Shown: piece after piece, positions 4,887 to 5,297 of the stretch
Numbering within the stretch: the first letter of the stretch is position 1
How the letters are laid out: each line of letters opens with the position of its first letter
DNA from: Streptomyces sp. NRRL WC-3549
Lineage (GTDB): Bacteria; Actinomycetota; Actinomycetes; Streptomycetales; Streptomycetaceae
Assembly: GCF_000721935.1 (NCBI RefSeq)
Contig: NZ_KL585405.1
Location: 66,800-72,096 of the forward strand
DNA length: 5,297 nt
Reading direction: 5' to 3'
The notes under the pieces: generated by a model
The model's database searches: none
The model's input: only the letters and a program-made list of their open reading frames with translations
What the model was told of the DNA's origin: nothing
Translations under genes and position numbers: made by a program

Positions 4887-5297
4887 GTGCATACAGCTGT
4901 GGACAATTGGCGCGAAGATGCCCGCACCGGGCATACGCACGAGCCGAACGACGCCACCATCCGACTGGACGGCCTCGGGCGGCAGCTCGCCGACCTGCCG
5001 GTGCAGCCCAGCCCGCCGGATCCCTCGGACGGGCCGGTCTTCGTCGACGAGAGCGGCCGGCGCGGCAAGACGTACCGGCGTCTGGGCTGGTTGCTCGCCA
5101 CGGTCTGCGCCGTCTACGCGGCGACGCTGGTGGTGGCGGTGCTCGGCGGGAACTCCAGCGCTCCCTGGCTGCCGATATCCGGGCAGGAGGAGAAGCAGGC
5201 CGACGACGTCGAGGTGCGTCCCGCTCCGTCCGCCAGCACCGGCCCGGCGACCGGGTCCCCGTCGCCCACCACCTCCGCCGCCGTGCCGGCGGTGGAC
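4887..5297 (+). CDS. N-terminal part of a single-pass membrane-anchored protein (3' end outside window); possible start of a surface polysaccharide locus
   Basis: Codons 1-137 of a gene continuing past the right edge. Residues 1-64 are hydrophilic and end in a basic GRRGKTYRR stretch. Residues 66-87 (LGWLLATVCAVYAATLVVAV plus two more) form one membrane helix. The following residues are Pro/Ser/Thr/Ala-rich, typical of an extracytoplasmic linker. The basic residues before the helix predict the N-terminus inside and the C-terminus outside. GTG at 4887 is the most likely start, with purine-rich GAGTGGGGGAA just upstream; GTG at 4878 (directly after an in-frame TGA) and GTG at 4899 are alternatives. 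I do not recognise a catalytic domain in what is visible. From remembered Streptomyces gene order, the locus near smpB/ssrA and a LysR gene contains matA-matB, linked to extracellular poly-N-acetylglucosamine and pellet formation; this could be the matA counterpart, but only context supports that. Confidence 0.75.
   Translation, partial: MHTAVDNWREDARTGHTHEPNDATIRLDGLGRQLADLPVQPSPPDPSDGPVFVDESGRRGKTYRRLGWLLATVCAVYAATLVVAVLGGNSSAPWLPISGQEEKQADDVEVRPAPSASTGPATGSPSPTTSAAVPAVD

Noticed and set aside
1..5297. CRISPR array, transposon ends or long repeats
   Set aside because: No regularly spaced repeats, no transposase frames and no long terminal inverted repeats were seen; only short GC-rich repeats expected at this composition.

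Overview
The window looks like Streptomyces chromosome. Coding regions are very G+C-rich with strong third-position G/C, and the tmRNA encodes the tag ANTKRDSSAFALAA, a Streptomyces-type sequence. The protease - smpB - ssrA order is also the one known from that genus. No integrase, transposase, CRISPR array or other mobile-element gene is visible.

Layout, left to right. (1) Positions 1-584 hold the C-terminal part of an S41 carboxy-terminal processing protease with its Ser, Lys and Gln residues present. (2) Positions 603-1091 hold smpB, 18 nt downstream and probably co-transcribed. (3) Positions 1212-1599 hold ssrA (tmRNA), behind a short leader with two small hairpins, followed by a perfect 17-bp intrinsic terminator at 1608-1647. 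(4) Positions 1703-2053 on the minus strand hold a small secreted protein of the beta/gamma-crystallin, Streptomyces killer-toxin-like type, converging on the ssrA terminator. (5) Positions 2054-2457 are about 400 bp without a credible gene; they contain the upstream region of the secreted protein gene, including a 14-bp palindrome. (6) Positions 2458-3651 (minus) and 3750-4745 (plus) are a divergent pair, an MFS transporter and a LysR-type regulator, separated by 98 bp. (7) From 4887 to the window end is the start of a single-pass membrane protein with a Pro/Ser/Thr-rich extracytoplasmic segment.

How they work together. SmpB and tmRNA form the trans-translation machine that rescues stalled ribosomes and tags unfinished proteins for proteolysis. 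The LysR/MFS pair is a standard local circuit in which the regulator probably controls the exporter and itself. The secreted protein appears to be a stand-alone gene. The last gene may be the first gene of a cell-surface polysaccharide locus, matAB-like by remembered gene order, but the visible N-terminus alone does not establish that.

I do not see a clearly new multi-gene system. The items most worth a second look are the palindrome in front of the killer-toxin-like gene, the position of that gene next to a tmRNA (a known integration target), the sharp drop in third-position G/C within the LysR gene, and the uncertain leader and start of the last gene.
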